Shown one piece after another: positions 26,675 to 35,605 of a DNA stretch of 64,000 nt (within the stretch, counting starts at the first letter, position 1; every line of letters starts with the position of its first letter). Under the pieces are notes generated by a model. That model worked only from the letters and a program-made list of their open reading frames with translations. It did no database searches and was not told the DNA's origin. The translations under genes and the position numbers were made by a program. The stretch comes from Flagellimonas spongiicola (GTDB lineage Bacteria; Bacteroidota; Bacteroidia; Flavobacteriales; Flavobacteriaceae): the NCBI RefSeq assembly GCF_023502425.1, contig NZ_JAMFMA010000002.1, forward strand, positions 310,001 through 374,000. The letters are read 5' to 3'.

Positions 26675-27426
26675 TAATGTGCCCGCTCCGGATAGTTGGT
26701 GATGATTCCATCAACACCGAAAGATTTCATTTTTTGGATATCCTCTGCCTCATTTACAGTCCAAGTGTAGACTTTATAACCAGCATCTTGCATTTTTGCA
26801 GTGTTTTCGGCAGTTAGCATCTGGTAATTTGGATGTATTGCAATGGCATTTAGTTCTTTTGCCACCTCCATAGCAGCCAAAGGATCATCTTCAGTCAAAA
26901 CTGCAATTTGAGCCTCTGGGTTCAATTCACGATAAGCTCTCAACTCATCCCAGTTGAAACTTGATATAAGGATGTTCTCGCGTAACCAGCCTCTTTCCTT
27001 GATATAATAATTGGTAATAAAATTTACGCGATCAGACGTATTGGCGCCCTTTAATTCAATATTCAAGGCTACTTGATTATCAATTAACTTGAGCACATCC
27101 TGAAGCATTGGAATCCTGTGGTTGCCATCTAAAATCAATTGGTTCAGATCCACAATATTATAATCTTCCAATTTACCCCCTCCGTTGGACAAACGTTCAA
27201 CTCTTTCATCATGGAATACCACTATTTCCCCGCTTTCAATCTTGAACACATCAATCTCTATCATATCCACTCCAAGATCAAGGGCTTTCTGCACTGAGGC
27301 CAAAGTATTTTCAGTTTCATGACCCATTGCACCTCTATGTCCAATGACCAAAGGTTTTGATTCCATCATCCCACACCCATTTAACATTAAAATTACCAGA
27401 AATAAGCCAAGTAGTTTTTTCTTCAT
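26674..27426 (-). CDS. Glycerophosphodiester phosphodiesterase lipoprotein
   Basis: 250 residues. It begins with a lipoprotein signal peptide and Cys18 (LMLNGC). The GDPD core has GHRGAMGHETENTLAS, EIDVFKIESGEIVVFHDERVERL (catalytic Glu, Asp and His) and the barrel strands to the C-terminus (VDGIITNYPE). It would release glycerol 3-phosphate and an alcohol from glycerophosphodiesters. This fits the neighbouring glycerol kinase and facilitator, though the strands differ. Confidence 0.92.
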   Translation of the reverse strand: MKKKLLGLFLVILMLNGCGMMESKPLVIGHRGAMGHETENTLASVQKALDLGVDMIEIDVFKIESGEIVVFHDERVERLSNGGGKLEDYNIVDLNQLILDGNHRIPMLQDVLKLIDNQVALNIELKGANTSDRVNFITNYYIKERGWLRENILISSFNWDELRAYRELNPEAQIAVLTEDDPLAAMEVAKELNAIAIHPNYQMLTAENTAKMQDAGYKVYTWTVNEAEDIQKMKSFGVDGIITNYPERAH

Positions 27427-27614
27427 TCCATTGTTTATTTGGCATTAAAAATACAATTTGAAAATGATATTCACCAGTCTAATTGCAATACCCTTTGACA
27501 CATCCTTTTTTAGACTGAAATTGACACATTCACAATATTTTATTCAATTAATTACGATACCGTTAATTTTATTTTGATATTTTTATAAGACTAATAATCA
27601 ATAAATTAACCAAC

Positions 27615-28034
27615 ATGTTTTCAAAATCTAATTTACTGGCTACCCTTGCAGGTGCCGTTGTAATGTTCTTTTTGGGATATCTCATATGGGGGTATGCCAT
27701 GGCTGATTATTTCGATCAACATTCAATTATCAACGTAATGAAAGACCCTCCTGACATGGGCATGATCGCTTTAGGAAATCTACTCGGCGCCTTTATTGTA
27801 AGTACGCTTTATAGCAAATGGGCCAGAGGACATCATTCGTTAGGTCAAGGATTTCAGTTTGGCGCTTGGATAGGCGCATTACTAGGTATAGCTGTCGGTT
27901 TGATATGGTACGCAACTGCTAATTTCATGGACCTCACAGGTCATCTTGTTTCTGGAATAATGGATATTATTTATTACGGAATAGTAGGTGCTGTAATTGC
28001 ACTTGTATATCAAAAAACAGCAGCGAAGGAATAA
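27615..28034 (+). CDS. Small multi-pass membrane protein of unknown function
   Basis: 139 residues with four hydrophobic helices (roughly 8-30, 50-66, 82-106 and 113-133), separated by short loops and glycine-rich helix faces (LLGAFIVSTL, GAWIGALLGIAVG). No catalytic motif is visible. An intrinsic terminator follows 26 bases after its stop, so it is a single-gene transcript. It resembles small conserved flavobacterial proteins, but I recognise no named family with confidence. Confidence 0.7.
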   Translation: MFSKSNLLATLAGAVVMFFLGYLIWGYAMADYFDQHSIINVMKDPPDMGMIALGNLLGAFIVSTLYSKWARGHHSLGQGFQFGAWIGALLGIAVGLIWYATANFMDLTGHLVSGIMDIIYYGIVGAVIALVYQKTAAKE

Positions 28035-28060
28035 CGGTAATTAACCAACCACCAAACTTT

Positions 28061-28094
28061 GGCGGATCATTATATGATCCGCCTTTTATTTTTT
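28061..28094 (+). terminator. Intrinsic terminator of the small membrane protein gene
   Basis: A perfect 9-base stem, GGCGGATCA (28061-28069) with TGATCCGCC (28075-28083), loop TTATA, followed by TTTTATTTTTT. This is a textbook rho-independent terminator reading on +. The stop codon of the convergent amylase gene lies inside its T-run. In the other direction the hairpin is followed by AAAGTTTGG, so it should work poorly for the minus-strand operon. Confidence 0.88.
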
Positions 28095-29960
28095 GATACT
28101 TAAAATATAGGATTGAAGGGGTGCTAACTGCAGCGCAACACTACCCGTACCATTGATTATTTGAAGCGTGGAACCAAGTTCCCCATAAAGTTCATCCTTA
28201 ACCTTATAGGTACCATCTGTAATCTCCCATTTTTGAAGTAAATCCTCCGGTAACTTCAAATCAAAAGCATACGATTTTTGGGCATCAAAGTTTGATACCA
28301 CCACCAGCTTTTCGTTAGTTGACCATCGCGCATAAGACAATACTCTATGGTCATAACCTTCCGTATTTTCTTTGTTGTAAAAATGAATTTCTTGGTATTC
28401 ACCCATCAATGCATCACTGCCAATTGTAAAATTAAGAAGTCGCTTGTAAAAATCCCTATGCTCTTTTTCCGCTTCGGAAAGCTGACCACCATCAAAGTTT
28501 TTATCGTTAGACCATCTTTGATGATGTGGCACACCGATGTAATCGAAAATAGATGTACGTGTAGGTTTTCCAAAACCAGCATCTTCCGCTCCAGGTTCGC
28601 CAACTTCCTGTCCAAAATATATCATGGTAGGTGAAGTACTCAATGTTGCGGAAACCACCATTGCAGGTTTACCTAGTTCGGCAGAGCCAGCAAAGTCGGG
28701 ACTTGCTATTCGTTGTTCGTCATGATTTTCCAAGAAATGAAGCATATGATGTTCAATGTCCGCCATTCCTTTTTGAACTACCGGAATATGATCTGTCCAT
28801 CCATAACCCTTCATGATGTGCTTGATACTATCATAAAGCTCTACCTTGTCATAGAGGTAATCCATCTTGCCTTTATGGATGTAATCACGATACAGATTTG
28901 GATTATATACCTCTGCCAATAAAAATGCATCTGGATTCTTTATTTTGATATTGGAATTCAAGTAACTCCAGAATTCAACCGGAACCATTTCAGCCATATC
29001 ATATCTAAATCCATCAACCCCCAAATCCAGCCAATAAGCCGTAATATCCTTGAACTTTACCCACGAATCAGGAACATTCTTTCCTTTCCAGAAACTATAG
29101 TGTGCTTTATAATCTTCTTGCTCAATCCCTGAAGGAAGTTCATCAAAATCCTTGCTCCCATCCGGGCGAACACCGTAATTTACTTTAACCGTTTCATACC
29201 AATCATTGAAATGTGGTTGCGCCAATCGAGAACCATTTCCCGTCCATTTCGCAGGTTTTTCCTCAAATTTTCCATCTGCCATATCCTGTGGCTCCCCTCC
29301 TAATGGCAAATAGTTATTTTCCCAATTTGGGGTTTTAAAATCTTCTCCGGGAATGTAATAGAAGTTATTATCACGGGCATATGCCACTGATGTATCGTCA
29401 TTTTCCCCAAAATCCTTTACACCTTCTGGGTTGGTTAAACCTTGGTAATTTCGTGCAACATGATTTGGAACGATATCGATAATAACTTCCAGACCGGCGT
29501 CATGAGATCTGTTTATCAATGCTTTGAACTCTTCCAACCTATTGGATGGATCTATGGCCAAATCCGGATTAACATTGTAATAATCCTTGACCGCATAAGG
29601 CGACCCCGCCCTACCTTTTACCACATCTGGGTCATCATTGGAAATGCCATGGGAAGTATAATCATTGATTACGGCATGATGCGGAACACCTGTATACCAG
29701 ATATGTGTAACACCCAAATCCTTTATTTCGGTAAGTGCTTTTTCTGTGAAATCGGCAAACTTACCAACACCATTTTCTTCAATTGTGCCCCAAGGCTTGT
29801 TGGTCGTATTAGTGTTTCCGAACAATCTTGTAAATACTTGGTAGACGACCGCCTTTTTTTCTATTGACATTTCTTTTTCTTTTTTAATAGGCTTCTTCTG
29901 TTCACAACTTGCAAGTAAACAGATTATGAAGAATAGCAGAGTAATTGACTTTTTTTTCAT
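28086..29960 (-). CDS. GH13 alpha-amylase family lipoprotein
   Basis: 624 residues. The signal peptide ends in LLASC with lipid-modified Cys19. All four GH13 regions are readable: DIVPNH (I), GFRYDMAE with the nucleophile Asp (II), LLAEVYNP with the acid/base Glu (III) and ENHDEQR with the transition-state Asp (IV). It should cleave alpha-1,4-glucans or maltodextrins at the cell envelope. It overlaps the second GH13 gene by 4 bases and is the last gene of the minus-strand maltodextrin operon. Confidence 0.92.
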   Translation of the reverse strand: MKKKSITLLFFIICLLASCEQKKPIKKEKEMSIEKKAVVYQVFTRLFGNTNTTNKPWGTIEENGVGKFADFTEKALTEIKDLGVTHIWYTGVPHHAVINDYTSHGISNDDPDVVKGRAGSPYAVKDYYNVNPDLAIDPSNRLEEFKALINRSHDAGLEVIIDIVPNHVARNYQGLTNPEGVKDFGENDDTSVAYARDNNFYYIPGEDFKTPNWENNYLPLGGEPQDMADGKFEEKPAKWTGNGSRLAQPHFNDWYETVKVNYGVRPDGSKDFDELPSGIEQEDYKAHYSFWKGKNVPDSWVKFKDITAYWLDLGVDGFRYDMAEMVPVEFWSYLNSNIKIKNPDAFLLAEVYNPNLYRDYIHKGKMDYLYDKVELYDSIKHIMKGYGWTDHIPVVQKGMADIEHHMLHFLENHDEQRIASPDFAGSAELGKPAMVVSATLSTSPTMIYFGQEVGEPGAEDAGFGKPTRTSIFDYIGVPHHQRWSNDKNFDGGQLSEAEKEHRDFYKRLLNFTIGSDALMGEYQEIHFYNKENTEGYDHRVLSYARWSTNEKLVVVSNFDAQKSYAFDLKLPEDLLQKWEITDGTYKVKDELYGELGSTLQIINGTGSVALQLAPLQSYILSIKK

Positions 29961-31837
29961 TTTGAAGCAATTTTAGATAAAACCAATATGCCTCTAGAAT
30001 CTAAATCCAATTCACCATTTAACTCCAAAGAATAGTTTTCCAGAACATCGAAAAATCGTTTCCCTTCAATTTCCATTTCCTTAAACCTATCCAATGAAAT
30101 TGTTACCGGCGATTCATTCTTATTGAGTATAAGGATTACCATTTCATCACCTATTGTTCGAAACAGCGTATATACCCCGTTAGCTGGCGCAAAATGTTTG
30201 GTAGTTCCTCTATGAATCGCATTTGAGCCTTTGCGAAACTGAAGCATTGTCCGCAAAAATTCCTGCATTTTAACTTGATTTTCCGTTAAACCTTTTCCCG
30301 TAAAGGCATTTTGTGTATCTCCATTCCATCCGCCAGGAAAATCCGTTCTAATCAGGCCGTGATCACCTGGTTTAGCTGAATTTTGCATTAAGATTTCGGT
30401 ACCGTAGTATACCTGTGGAATTCTAGGTGATGTTAGAATAAATGCTAATGCCATTTTGGTCAAGTTCACGTCTTCGCCCAACTGTGTATAGATCCTATCC
30501 ATATCGTGGTTATCACCAAATAACAGTATTGAATTTGGATCTGTGTAATGAAAATCATTTGCAAGCCCCTCATATAACTTGATCAAACCTTTATCCCAAC
30601 TTTCTTCTTCTGTCAAAGCCTCTACCAATGCCTTCTGAAGGGGGAAATCCATTGTGGATTTTAAATGTGACTCATACCCATCTTTATTGGACGAACCAGA
30701 TTGCCAATACCCAACCAACAGCGGGTTATAGCTCCATTCTTCGCCTACAATATTGAAGTTAGGATACTCGGTCATAATTGTATTTGCCCATTTGGCCATA
30801 AATTCCTTGTTCGGATAAGGGTAGGTATCCTGTCGGATGCCGCCTAGGGCCAAAGTCTCTATCCACCAAATGCTATTTTGAATTAAGTAATTGGCCAAAT
30901 ACGGATTGTTCTGATTCAAATCCGGCATAGCGGATACAAACCACCCTTTTTCCATCAATTGTTTGTCGTATGCCGAAGCATATGGATCTTGATTTGTAGT
31001 ACGTCTATGATTCGTTACGGTAAGTCTTTCCCCGTTTTCAAATTCCGATTGGTAATTGACCCAATCTTCAAATGGTAAATCCTGCATCCACCAATGTTCA
31101 CTACCACAATGATTGGCCACTTGGTCCATAATCAACTTGATGCCATTAGTCGACGATTTATTGGACAGCTCTTTATAGTCCTCCAAAGTTCCAAATCTAG
31201 GGTCAACCTTGTAAAAATCTGTCATAGCGTAACCATGATAGGACTGTTCGGGCATGTTGTTTTCCAAGACTGGGCTTGACCAAATTGCAGTGAATCCCAT
31301 ATCGGCCAGATAATCTATATGTTGGGTAATCCCACCAATATCACCTCCATGCCGCTTGTAATCATGGGATCTATCCAAATCCATCTCCAACATACCTTCA
31401 ACACTATCGTTCTCAGGGTCTGCGTTGGCAAATCGGTCCGGGGTAATTAAATAAACTACATCTGAACTATCAAAACCTTGTATAGTTAACATCTTTGGGT
31501 CTCGATCTTTCAATTCGTATTCCATTACAATGGAATCGCCGGATTTGGGATGACTTAATGTGAAAGAAAGGGTTCCAGCCTTTGCGTCCGTTGCGAACTG
31601 CAAATCCAAAAACAGATAATTCTTGCTCTTCGCCGGATTCGTCTTCTTTAACTCAACACCATTTCCTTGATCATCCAAGGTCACCGAGTAAGCTCCCAAA
31701 CCTTGTCCGTAAAGCATGAGCTGTAATTCTGAGTTTTTCATTCCTACCCACCAGTTGAGCGGTTCTATTCGTTCTATCTGACCAATCAACGTGGTATGGC
31801 ATATTAGAATCAGGGTAAAAATGAAAAGTCGCATCAT
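29957..31837 (-). CDS. GH13 cyclomaltodextrinase/neopullulanase-like enzyme (SusA type)
   Basis: 626 residues with a signal peptide (LFIFTLILICHTTLIG). An N-terminal beta domain (about 20-115, LNWWVGMKNSELQLMLYG) matches the cyclomaltodextrinase N-domain. The catalytic barrel has DQVANH, GIRQDTYPYPN (nucleophile Asp), VGEEWSYNP (Glu) and GDNHDMDR (Asp), and a C-terminal beta domain follows. This is the periplasmic neopullulanase/SusA pattern, cutting imported maltodextrins to maltose and glucose. It overlaps both neighbouring genes by 4 bases. Confidence 0.92.
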   Translation of the reverse strand: MMRLFIFTLILICHTTLIGQIERIEPLNWWVGMKNSELQLMLYGQGLGAYSVTLDDQGNGVELKKTNPAKSKNYLFLDLQFATDAKAGTLSFTLSHPKSGDSIVMEYELKDRDPKMLTIQGFDSSDVVYLITPDRFANADPENDSVEGMLEMDLDRSHDYKRHGGDIGGITQHIDYLADMGFTAIWSSPVLENNMPEQSYHGYAMTDFYKVDPRFGTLEDYKELSNKSSTNGIKLIMDQVANHCGSEHWWMQDLPFEDWVNYQSEFENGERLTVTNHRRTTNQDPYASAYDKQLMEKGWFVSAMPDLNQNNPYLANYLIQNSIWWIETLALGGIRQDTYPYPNKEFMAKWANTIMTEYPNFNIVGEEWSYNPLLVGYWQSGSSNKDGYESHLKSTMDFPLQKALVEALTEEESWDKGLIKLYEGLANDFHYTDPNSILLFGDNHDMDRIYTQLGEDVNLTKMALAFILTSPRIPQVYYGTEILMQNSAKPGDHGLIRTDFPGGWNGDTQNAFTGKGLTENQVKMQEFLRTMLQFRKGSNAIHRGTTKHFAPANGVYTLFRTIGDEMVILILNKNESPVTISLDRFKEMEIEGKRFFDVLENYSLELNGELDLDSRGILVLSKIASK

Positions 31838-34140
31838 ACTGCCACAGATTGTCCCGGTTGAAGTTTCACTAAATCATTATTGACTTTTATTGAAATGGTT
31901 TGGTCGCCGGAAAGCTGATAGGTTGAACCTTGCTTATTTACGGTCACGGTTAGAATCTGATCTCTAAAATTGATTTTAAAGGAGTATGCATCCCACTGGT
32001 TCGGAATTTGTGGTGTGAATTGTAACAGGTCTTCGGCAATACGCATACCCCCAAATCCTTCCACAATACTCATCCATGTTCCTGCCATTGAGGTTATATG
32101 CAGCCCTTCCTCTACTTCTTTATTATAATCATCCAGGTCTAGTCGGGAAGTTCTTAAATAAAAGGTGTAAGCCTGTTCCATTCTACCTAATTTGGCAGCC
32201 TGAATGCTATGGACACATGGTGAAAGCGAGGATTCATGTACGGTAAAGGGTTCATAAAAATTGAAATGTCTTTCCAAATCCTTATTCGTGAAATGATCTT
32301 CAAAAAAGTAAAACCCTTGCAAAACATCAGCTTGTTTAATGTAAGGTGAGCGTAAGATCCTATCCCAACTCCACTTTTGGTTAACAGGTCTTTCCGACTT
32401 ATCCAAATCTTGAACCTTTACCAGCTCCTTATCTAGGAAACCATCTTGTTGCAAGTAAACTTCATACTTTTCCGAGTATGGGAAGAACATGTTGTCTGCA
32501 ACTTTTTTCCAATCTGCTGTTTCTTCTGAAGACAATTTCGTTTTGGTGTAAATACGATCAAAGTCACTGGCATATTCCGTTTTGACTTTCTCCAACTGCT
32601 CCAATGTGTAATCAATACACCACTTGGCCAAATAGTTCGTATACCAATTGTTGTTAACGTTGTTCTCATATTCGTTGGGGCCGGTAACTCCCAACAATAC
32701 GTATTTCTGTTTATCCTCGGAGAAATTTACCCGCAGATGCCAAAATCTTGCGATTCCTATCAAAACTTCCAATCCCATTTTAGGAACATAACTGTAATCA
32801 CCAGTGAATCTATGGTAGTTGTAAATGGCAAATGCTATGGCACCATTGCGATGGATCTCCTCAAAAGTGATTTCCCATTCATTATGACATTCCTCGCCAT
32901 TCATAGTTACCATAGGATACAAGGCAGCTCCATTTGCAAAACCTAGTTTTTCGGCATTTTCGATGGCCTTGTCCAAATGGTGGTAGCGGTATTCCAATAA
33001 ACTCCAAGCCACTTCTTGATTTTTAGTGGCCATATAAAAAGGAAGGCAATAGGCTTCGGTGTCCCAGTAGGTACTTCCGCCATATTTTTCCCCTGTAAAT
33101 CCTTTTGGACCAATATTCAACCTTGAATCTTTCCCTAAGTAAGTCTGGTTCAACTGGAAAATATTGAATCGGATTCCTTGTTGTGCTTTGGCGTCACCTT
33201 CAATGGTGATGTCACTCATTTCCCAGATTTTCCCCCAACTGGCCTTCTGCTGACCCATCAAGGCTTCAAATCCTAGTTCTGAGGCTTTATCCAATACTTC
33301 ATCGGCTGCACTTTTTAACGCATCGGTTTTGTGGTTACGGTCCACGGTATATCCAGCAAACTTCACAACAGTCAACTTTTGTCCCTTTGCAACCGTTTGT
33401 GTATATGTGTTTTTAACGGATAGCTCGTCCGTAGTACAGGAAGGTTCCTCGCTAAGTTCTTTTCCTTCCAAATAAACTTTGCTCTGCATATAAGTACATA
33501 CCCCAAAGTTGGTTTTCATGGTATGTGATTCAATGTACGCTCGATTTTTATTGGACGAAATAGCTGTTGTATTCCAAAATTTGTCATCCCAGTTGCTATC
33601 CTCATTGGTGATTCCACTATCCAAATAGGGCTGAACCGAAACTTGGGTTTCTTGGTTCAAGACTTGTATCTCATAACGAATGGCTCCAAGTTCATCCAAA
33701 TCCAAACTTAAAAATCGCGTGGATCTTATGGCTAACGCAACACCATTCTGCAATTCTACCTCAAAACTACGTTGATACCATCCTTCTTGCATATTGAGTT
33801 CGCGTCTAAAGTTGGAGACAGACTTGCAAGAATTCAAATCCAATTGTTCGCCATTGACAACCACGTCAATTCCAATCCAGTTGGGTGCATTCAGTACTTT
33901 TGCAAAATACTCGGGATATCCATTTTTCCACCATCCCACACGTGTTTTATCTGGATAATAGACCCCAGCAATATAACTGCCCTGAAAAGTGGCCCCTGAA
34001 TAATGTTCTTCAAAATTGGCACGTTGACCCATGGCCCCATTTCCGATACTGAACAAACTTTCAGAAGATTTAACTCGATCCTTTTCAAAACCTTCTTCAA
34101 CGATGGACCACTCGTCCGCCTTAATATAATCTTGATTCAT
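31834..34140 (-). CDS. GH65 phosphorylase, probable maltose phosphorylase
   Basis: 768 residues, no signal peptide, so cytoplasmic. An N-terminal super-sandwich domain (begins WSIVEEGFEKDRVKSSESLFSIGNGAMGQR) precedes an (alpha/alpha)6 barrel with the conserved WEITFEEIHRNGAIAF segment (Glu427-Glu428 region). The phosphate-binding HESSLSPCVHSIQAAKLG lies near residue 640. These are the hallmarks of inverting GH65 phosphorylases. Maltose to glucose and beta-glucose 1-phosphate is the most likely reaction in this locus; trehalose or kojibiose cannot be excluded. No beta-phosphoglucomutase gene sits beside it. Confidence 0.9.
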   Translation of the reverse strand: MNQDYIKADEWSIVEEGFEKDRVKSSESLFSIGNGAMGQRANFEEHYSGATFQGSYIAGVYYPDKTRVGWWKNGYPEYFAKVLNAPNWIGIDVVVNGEQLDLNSCKSVSNFRRELNMQEGWYQRSFEVELQNGVALAIRSTRFLSLDLDELGAIRYEIQVLNQETQVSVQPYLDSGITNEDSNWDDKFWNTTAISSNKNRAYIESHTMKTNFGVCTYMQSKVYLEGKELSEEPSCTTDELSVKNTYTQTVAKGQKLTVVKFAGYTVDRNHKTDALKSAADEVLDKASELGFEALMGQQKASWGKIWEMSDITIEGDAKAQQGIRFNIFQLNQTYLGKDSRLNIGPKGFTGEKYGGSTYWDTEAYCLPFYMATKNQEVAWSLLEYRYHHLDKAIENAEKLGFANGAALYPMVTMNGEECHNEWEITFEEIHRNGAIAFAIYNYHRFTGDYSYVPKMGLEVLIGIARFWHLRVNFSEDKQKYVLLGVTGPNEYENNVNNNWYTNYLAKWCIDYTLEQLEKVKTEYASDFDRIYTKTKLSSEETADWKKVADNMFFPYSEKYEVYLQQDGFLDKELVKVQDLDKSERPVNQKWSWDRILRSPYIKQADVLQGFYFFEDHFTNKDLERHFNFYEPFTVHESSLSPCVHSIQAAKLGRMEQAYTFYLRTSRLDLDDYNKEVEEGLHITSMAGTWMSIVEGFGGMRIAEDLLQFTPQIPNQWDAYSFKINFRDQILTVTVNKQGSTYQLSGDQTISIKVNNDLVKLQPGQSVAV

Positions 34141-34179
34141 AACTTAAGCTGCTATGTATATAAGTAATAGTTAGTTTTT

Positions 34180-34193
34180 GGCACAAGTGTGCC
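34180..34193. promoter_or_regulatory. Inverted repeat between the GH65 gene and lacI
   Basis: GGCACA-AG-TGTGCC, a 6-2-6 inverted repeat in the 69-base gap between the regulator stop and the GH65 start. On the minus strand it is followed by AAAAAC and not by a T-run, so it is not an obvious terminator. It may be a protein-binding site or an RNA processing hairpin. It does not resemble the LacI-type operator found upstream of susC. Confidence 0.35.
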
Positions 34194-34209
34194 TAAAGTG
34201 CGCGCAAAA

Positions 34210-35229
34210 TTAATTAATTGTGGAATCCCTAACCACTAAAGTAGGTTCCAAAATTTTGGTTTGATAGGTTTCAACTTCCGCCTCGCTTTCAACTTTTTCT
34301 ATGAGCATTTGTGCAGCTACCTCGCCCATACGTATCCCATGTTGTGCAACTACTGTAAGACTCGGGTAGGCATATTGCGATAAAAAACCATCTGTAAATC
34401 CAATGAAAGACATGTCCTCTGGAATCCGCATACCTTTCTTTTGTGCAAGTCTCATACTGTAAACTGCGAAAATCTCATTGACAGTGAGTAATGCATCAAT
34501 ATCTGAGTTTTCAAAAAAATCTTGTATCAATTCTTCATCCATCTCCATACTGGATAACTTCAGGATTCTGGATTCATCAACTTCCAGCCCATGTTCGGTC
34601 AGTGCTTTTTGATAGCCATCCGTCCTTGCCTTACTCACACTTAGATAATCAGCAGTCGTAATTAGGCCAATCTTTTTCCTTCCTTGATCAATCATCTTCT
34701 TGGTCGCCGTGTATGCTCCCAACAGATCATCGATGATTACCTTATCACATTCCACTTCATTGGTAATTCTATCAAACAAAACCACCGGAATACCCTGATC
34801 GGTCACTTCCTTTAAATGATTGTAATCGTTTTTAAGTTGTGTTTCAGAGGATAAGGACATTATAAAACCGTCGATGCTCCCGTTGGCTAACATTTCCATG
34901 TTGATGACTTCCCTATCAAAGGATTCATCGGAAGAGCACACAATAACATTGTAACCCCTTGCATTTGCATACTTTTCAATACCCCGAATAACCGTAGTGA
35001 AGAAATGGTGTACTATATCAGGTATAACCACACCAATATTCTTGGTACGTTTATTCTTTAAGCTTATCGCAATATTGTTAGGTCGATAATTATAAAGTTT
35101 GGCAAAAGCTTGGATTTTTTCTTTGGTATCCCTACTTATTTCCTCGCTGTTTTTGAGCGCTTTTGAAACCGTCGAAATGGAGACTTCCAACTCCCTTGCA
35201 ATGTCCTTTAATGTGATTTTAGATTTCAC
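34210..35229 (-). CDS. LacI-family transcriptional regulator of the maltodextrin locus
   Basis: 339 residues from a GTG at 35229 (VKSKITLKDIA), the usual distance before the helix-turn-helix. A GTG at 35283 would add 18 residues of no recognisable domain. The HTH is ITLKDIARELEVSISTVSKAL, followed by the hinge helix (YNYRPNNIAISLKN) and a periplasmic-binding-protein-like effector domain starting KNIGVVIPDIVHHFF. It likely senses a maltose-related sugar and binds the operator at 35496-35511. Transcription of the GH65/GH13 genes may continue from this gene. Confidence 0.88.
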   Translation of the reverse strand: MKSKITLKDIARELEVSISTVSKALKNSEEISRDTKEKIQAFAKLYNYRPNNIAISLKNKRTKNIGVVIPDIVHHFFTTVIRGIEKYANARGYNVIVCSSDESFDREVINMEMLANGSIDGFIMSLSSETQLKNDYNHLKEVTDQGIPVVLFDRITNEVECDKVIIDDLLGAYTATKKMIDQGRKKIGLITTADYLSVSKARTDGYQKALTEHGLEVDESRILKLSSMEMDEELIQDFFENSDIDALLTVNEIFAVYSMRLAQKKGMRIPEDMSFIGFTDGFLSQYAYPSLTVVAQHGIRMGEVAAQMLIEKVESEAEVETYQTKILEPTLVVRDSTIN

Positions 35230-35333
35230 TTTTGCTCGTGTTAATTTTAGGGTAACTTTTAGAGGTAAGCCAATATACACCACATAGCCCCCTTAGACAA
35301 AAAAATACAGCAGAAAAAACCTTCCTTAACAGC

Positions 35334-35350
35334 AGGTTGATTATTAACCT
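35334..35350. promoter_or_regulatory. Imperfect palindrome, possible second operator
   Basis: AGGTTGATTATTAACCT pairs at seven of eight symmetric positions around a central T. It lies about 105 bases before the lacI start and 270 before susC, so it could serve the minus-strand promoter. It shares no core with the LacI-type operator nearby, so it may bind a different regulator or be chance. Confidence 0.3.
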
Positions 35351-35495
35351 AATTTTAATTAAAAGTTACTAAAAAATAAAAATAGTATATTAGCTTAAAA
35401 TTGCAGATATCTCCAAATCTTGGATGAATTTTTATGAAATGATTGATTTACGCTTTGTAGGATTATCAAACTCTCAAAATCCCAAAGTTATTAAC

Positions 35496-35511
35496 ACGAA
35501 ACCGTTTTCGT
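35496..35511. promoter_or_regulatory. LacI-family operator upstream of susC
   Basis: ACGAAACCGTTTTCGT consists of ACGAAA and its exact inverse TTTCGT around a CCGT centre. It closely resembles LacI/PurR-family operators, whose palindromes have a central CG and outer ACG/CGT. It lies 267 bases from the lacI start and 94 bases before the susC ATG, about 45 bases upstream of a weak -7 element. That position is too far for simple promoter occlusion, so activation or looping is possible. Assignment to the adjacent regulator is inferred. Confidence 0.65.
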
Positions 35512-35605
35512 TACATTTCATTCTCAGCTTAACTACCGATTAACTTTTTTTTTATATATGTTTAACAATTGAATTGAAATTAACTAAACTTAAAATTAAT
35601 TATTT

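Larger units (their letters stand above)
35230..35605. promoter_or_regulatory. Divergent control region between lacI and susC
   Basis: 376 AT-rich bases without a credible gene. It contains an imperfect palindrome AGGTTGATTATTAACCT (35334-35350), the symmetric TTTTAATTAAAA (35353-35364), a LacI-type operator (35496-35511) and, 42 bases before the susC ATG, TATGTTTA (35557-35564). The last matches the TAnnTTTG -7 element at seven of eight positions. The region is expected to hold promoters for both the susCD transcript and the lacI-GH65-GH13 transcript. Confidence 0.65.

Noticed and set aside
34180-34193. Terminator of the lacI gene
   Set aside because: The hairpin is followed by A residues, not T, on the transcribed strand.
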